DNA of 64,000 nucleotides, taken from contig DFXE01000025.1 in assembly GCA_002381645.1 (NCBI GenBank), positions 62,001-126,000 on the forward strand, given 5' to 3'. Source of the DNA: Bacteroidales bacterium UBA4116 (lineage in GTDB: Bacteria > Bacteroidota > Bacteroidia > Bacteroidales > Tannerellaceae). This document shows, one piece after another, positions 61,916 through 64,000 of the stretch. A program made the translations under genes and the position numbers. Position 1 is the first letter of the stretch; each line of letters opens with the position of its first letter. Below the pieces are notes generated by a model. It was not told the DNA's origin. It saw only the letters and a program-made list of their open reading frames with translations, and made no database searches.

Positions 61916-62830
61916 ATGAAACGTATTTTGATTTGGATTACCTGCGCATTATGCGGTACATACGCCATGCAGGCGCAGAACAGTAAAGTAACCAGTATCC
62001 TGGAGATCATGGACATTACAACCGGTAAACGAACCGTTGTAAAAGAGTTTCCTTTCCTTATCGAAGCGCCCAACTGGACAACCGACGGCAATTGGCTGAT
62101 ATACAACAGCAGAGGAAAATTATACAAGCTCTCCCCTACTTCACCTGCCGAACCGGTCGAAATCAACACCGATTATGGTTACCGCTGCAATAACGACCAT
62201 GTATTATCGGCCGACGGAAAGCAAATAGCTATCAGCCATGGTACAAAAGAAGACGGTAAATCACGCATCTATACCCTACCGATAGAAGGCGGCATACCCC
62301 GTTTAATTACACCTATGGCTCCAAGCTACCTGCACGGATGGAGCCCCGACGGCAAATATCTTGCCTATTGTGCCGACAGGAAAGGCAATTACGATGTATA
62401 CGTTATTCCTGCCGAAGGAGGCGAAGAAGTACGCCTGACTACAGCGGAAGGATTGGACGACGGGCCGGAATATTCGCCCTGCGGACAATACATCTGGTTT
62501 AATTCCGTACGTAGCGGATTGATGCAGGTATGGCGTATGAAAGCCGACGGCAGCGAACAAACACAGATGACCTTCGACGAAACCCGTAACTCATGGTTTC
62601 CGCATGTATCGCCCGATGGCAAAACAGTTGTCTATATCGCATATAAGAAAGGCGACGTAAAACCGGGAGACCACCCTGCAAACAAAAATGTAGAACTTCT
62701 CCGGATGCCTTCAGCCGGCGGCGAACCCAAGGTTATAACACAACTATTCGGAGGTCAGGGCAGCCTCAACGTTAATTCATGGGCTCCTGACAGCAAACGG
62801 TTTGCATTTGTAAGTTACCGTCTCGATTAA
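61916..62830 (+). CDS. TolB-like beta-propeller exported protein
   Basis: The 304-residue protein has a Sec signal peptide (ILIWITCALCGTYAMQAQN). It is made of PD40/WD40-like repeats with the W-S-P-D-G-K core (WTTDGNWLIYNS, LSADGKQIAIS, WSPDGKYLAYC, YSPCGQYIWFNS, VSPDGKTVVYIA, WAPDSKRFAFVS), giving a six-bladed propeller as in TolB. It probably binds or senses a saccharide or protein in the periplasm; a catalytic role is not evident. It pairs with the GH88 gene upstream. An alternative start is the ATG three codons earlier at 61907. Confidence 0.82.
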   Translation: MKRILIWITCALCGTYAMQAQNSKVTSILEIMDITTGKRTVVKEFPFLIEAPNWTTDGNWLIYNSRGKLYKLSPTSPAEPVEINTDYGYRCNNDHVLSADGKQIAISHGTKEDGKSRIYTLPIEGGIPRLITPMAPSYLHGWSPDGKYLAYCADRKGNYDVYVIPAEGGEEVRLTTAEGLDDGPEYSPCGQYIWFNSVRSGLMQVWRMKADGSEQTQMTFDETRNSWFPHVSPDGKTVVYIAYKKGDVKPGDHPANKNVELLRMPSAGGEPKVITQLFGGQGSLNVNSWAPDSKRFAFVSYRLD

Positions 62831-62858
62831 GATAAATAAACCCTGTTAAACGGGACAC

Positions 62859-62919
62859 GTCCTAAAATAAACGGGACGCGTCCCATAAAATATAGCTCCC
62901 GTCCCGTTTATTTTAGGAC
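62859..62919 (+). promoter_or_regulatory. Alternative RNA pairing that competes with the terminator
   Basis: GTCCTAAAATAAACGGGAC (62859-62877) is the perfect inverse complement of 62901-62919, which contains part of the terminator stem. Pairing of the two would prevent the terminator hairpin at 62892-62928. A 12-bp palindrome GGGACGCGTCCC (62873-62884) overlaps the first arm. Confidence 0.45.
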
Positions 62920-62933
62920 GGGAGCTATTTTTT
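62892..62933 (+). terminator. Terminator between TolB-like and ECF sigma factor genes
   Basis: ATAGCTCCCGTCC (62892-62904) pairs perfectly with GGACGGGAGCTAT (62916-62928), followed by TTTTTT. Confidence 0.88.
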
Positions 62934-63013
62934 AACAGATGTGTTGTAACAATTGCTAAGGATCACCCGTCTTCAGAGAAAAAGAACGTAATTAGCGGAT
63001 TAAATATATCAGA

Positions 63014-63535
63014 ATGGACTCTGAAAGCTTTAAAAAACAATTTCTACCGTTGCACCCGCGGCTCTACAGGATTGCCTACGCGTTGACGGAAAACGCACAG
63101 GATGCCGAAGATATCCTTCAGGACGCATACTGTAAACTTTGGAATAAGCGGAAAGAACTGGTTCAGATCGTAAATAAAGAAGCTTTTTGTGTGACGCTGG
63201 TAAAAAACCTTTGCTACGACCTGATCCGTTCGCCGAGGTATAAACGCAATGAAGATATTACCGAAAATATAGCTTTAGCCGCGACGTTCTCGCCTGAATC
63301 CGAAACGATAGGAAAAGACGAATTAAGACAAGTCAGGCTATGGATAGAACAGCTTCCCGAAAACCAACGGCAAGTGATCAGGCTGAAAGGCATAGACGAT
63401 TGCTCGTTGGAAGAAATTGAAGAAATTACAGGATTAAGCGCCGTCAATGTACGGGTACTTTTATCACGGGCACGGAAAATAATCCGTGAAAAATATGAAA
63501 AATTAATGATGTATGAACGAGAAAAAGTTAGATAA
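63014..63535 (+). CDS. ECF-type RNA polymerase sigma factor (sigma-70 family)
   Basis: The 173-residue protein has sigma region 2 (HPRLYRIAYALTENAQDAEDILQDAYCKLW, about residues 18-48) and region 4 (LPENQRQVIRLKGIDDCSLEEIEEITG with SAVNVRVLLSRARKII), the two domains of ECF sigma factors. It redirects RNA polymerase to a small regulon, normally under an anti-sigma factor. The next gene overlaps its end by 23 bases and encodes a small membrane-anchored protein, likely the anti-sigma or a sensor (inference). The gene lies 80 bases after the strong terminator at 62892-62933. Confidence 0.9.
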   Translation: MDSESFKKQFLPLHPRLYRIAYALTENAQDAEDILQDAYCKLWNKRKELVQIVNKEAFCVTLVKNLCYDLIRSPRYKRNEDITENIALAATFSPESETIGKDELRQVRLWIEQLPENQRQVIRLKGIDDCSLEEIEEITGLSAVNVRVLLSRARKIIREKYEKLMMYEREKVR

Positions 63536-63911
63536 ATTAATTCATAAAGCAGCCCATATCCCCATTCCCGAAGGATTGGAAAAACGGCTTGAAAATCAAA
63601 TCGATTTGTATGCTGCTGCGGAAAAGAAAAAAAGTTTCCGACCCTATTATATATGGTCTGCAAGTGCAGCCGCAGGTGTTTTACTTGGCATCGGTATCTT
63701 TATTTCTACTGTATATAATGCTAATAATCAAAAGATAGCAGATACCTATTCCGATCCCCGGGAAGCGTCTTTAGTGGCAGAAAAGGCACTAACCTTTATG
63801 TCGGTTCAACTCAATGCGGGATTGGAGCAATTAACCGATGCAGGACAGGAAATGGAGAAAATAAATAACATATTAAATAAACACTTTAATGATCAGCAAC
63901 ATGAAAACTAA
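63513..63911 (+). CDS. Single-pass membrane protein, candidate anti-sigma factor
   Basis: The 132-residue protein has a short cytoplasmic N-terminus (EKKLDKLIHKAAHIPIPEGLEKRLENQID), one membrane helix (IWSASAAAGVLLGIGIFIST, about residues 47-66) and a helical periplasmic tail. It lacks the zinc-binding His/Cys motif of classical anti-sigma factors. The overlap of 23 bases with the sigma factor gene indicates co-translation, which is the usual sign of an anti-sigma partner. It also overlaps the following exported protein gene by 11 bases. Confidence 0.62.
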   Translation: MNEKKLDKLIHKAAHIPIPEGLEKRLENQIDLYAAAEKKKSFRPYYIWSASAAAGVLLGIGIFISTVYNANNQKIADTYSDPREASLVAEKALTFMSVQLNAGLEQLTDAGQEMEKINNILNKHFNDQQHEN

Positions 63912-64000
63912 GTATCTGATTATTTGCTTTTGCCTGTTAAGCGCGGGCATGTCGTACGCACAGAATAAACTGTTCGACAAGTACGCCGAAATGGAAAATA
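63901..64000 (+). CDS. DUF4252-like exported protein, 5' part only
   Basis: The gene begins with ATG at 63901 and continues beyond the window. The 33 visible codons give a Sec signal peptide (YLIICFCLLSAGMSYAQ) and a mature start NKLFDKYAEMEN, which resembles DUF4252 proteins that often follow ECF sigma operons in Bacteroidales. It overlaps the preceding gene by 11 bases. The family call rests only on this start and the context. Confidence 0.5.
   Translation, partial: MKTKYLIICFCLLSAGMSYAQNKLFDKYAEMEN

Noticed and set aside
1..64000. CRISPR array or prophage
   Set aside because: No regularly spaced repeats, no cas genes and no phage structural genes were seen.

Overview
The window is a chromosome segment from a member of the Bacteroidales, probably Dysgonomonadaceae or Barnesiellaceae (genus uncertain). 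The evidence is the gene repertoire (DUF3316, DUF4251, DUF4252 and DUF6261-like proteins, SpmA-SpmB fusion, BmgA/BmgB-type mobilisation genes, fused KorA), the rarity of Shine-Dalgarno sites, and promoter elements of the Bacteroidetes type (TAnnTTTG with an upstream TTG). Assignments come from reading motifs by eye; no database search was run.

Left edge (1-599): the tail of a type III polyketide synthase followed by an isoprenylcysteine-methyltransferase-like membrane methyltransferase, a BpsA/BpsB-type lipid pair.

Mobile region (about 705-15302): a roughly 14.6 kb integrative mobilisable element next to a tRNA-Leu gene. It carries a tyrosine integrase, an attachment-site-like repeat found at both ends, two small MerR-like HTH proteins, MobA/MobC mobilisation genes with a hairpin-rich putative oriT, and a DUF3408-like protein. 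Its cargo is defensive or toxin-like: a Fic protein near each end, a nucleotidyltransferase-HEPN fusion, a SymE-like toxin, and a tightly packed four-gene cassette (2265-7112). The cassette encodes a cytosine-5 DNA methyltransferase, an HD-domain protein, an ORC/Cdc6-like P-loop ATPase and a protein with two related Rossmann-like halves that I cannot assign. It looks like a self-protecting, nucleotide-dependent anti-phage or anti-plasmid system and is the best candidate here for something undescribed.

Core region (15.4-64 kb): mostly housekeeping and carbohydrate genes in several operons. These are parC-DUF3316-S41 peptidase; a Tat-exported Gfo/Idh/MocA oxidoreductase and a DUF1080 protein (3-keto-sugar metabolism); a lipocalin flanked by two tiny hydrophilic proteins; a FecCD/BtuC-type ABC permease and ATPase followed by a MATE exporter; peroxiredoxin; YifB; PEP carboxykinase; KorAB, alanine dehydrogenase and shikimate kinase. 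A long plus-strand run follows: SpmAB-ybeY-mnmG-uvrC-dtd-MazG-like-deoC. Then come polyprenyl synthase, polA, ychF, a GH88 glycosidase with a TolB-like protein, and at the right edge an ECF sigma factor operon.

Non-coding signals of note are a perfect match to the ParB-binding parS consensus between mnmG and uvrC (suggesting proximity to the replication origin), a 14-bp LacI-like palindrome upstream of the Tat oxidoreductase, a terminator with a competing 19-bp alternative pairing upstream of the sigma factor, and two unexplained inverted-repeat structures at 23.4 and 39.5 kb.
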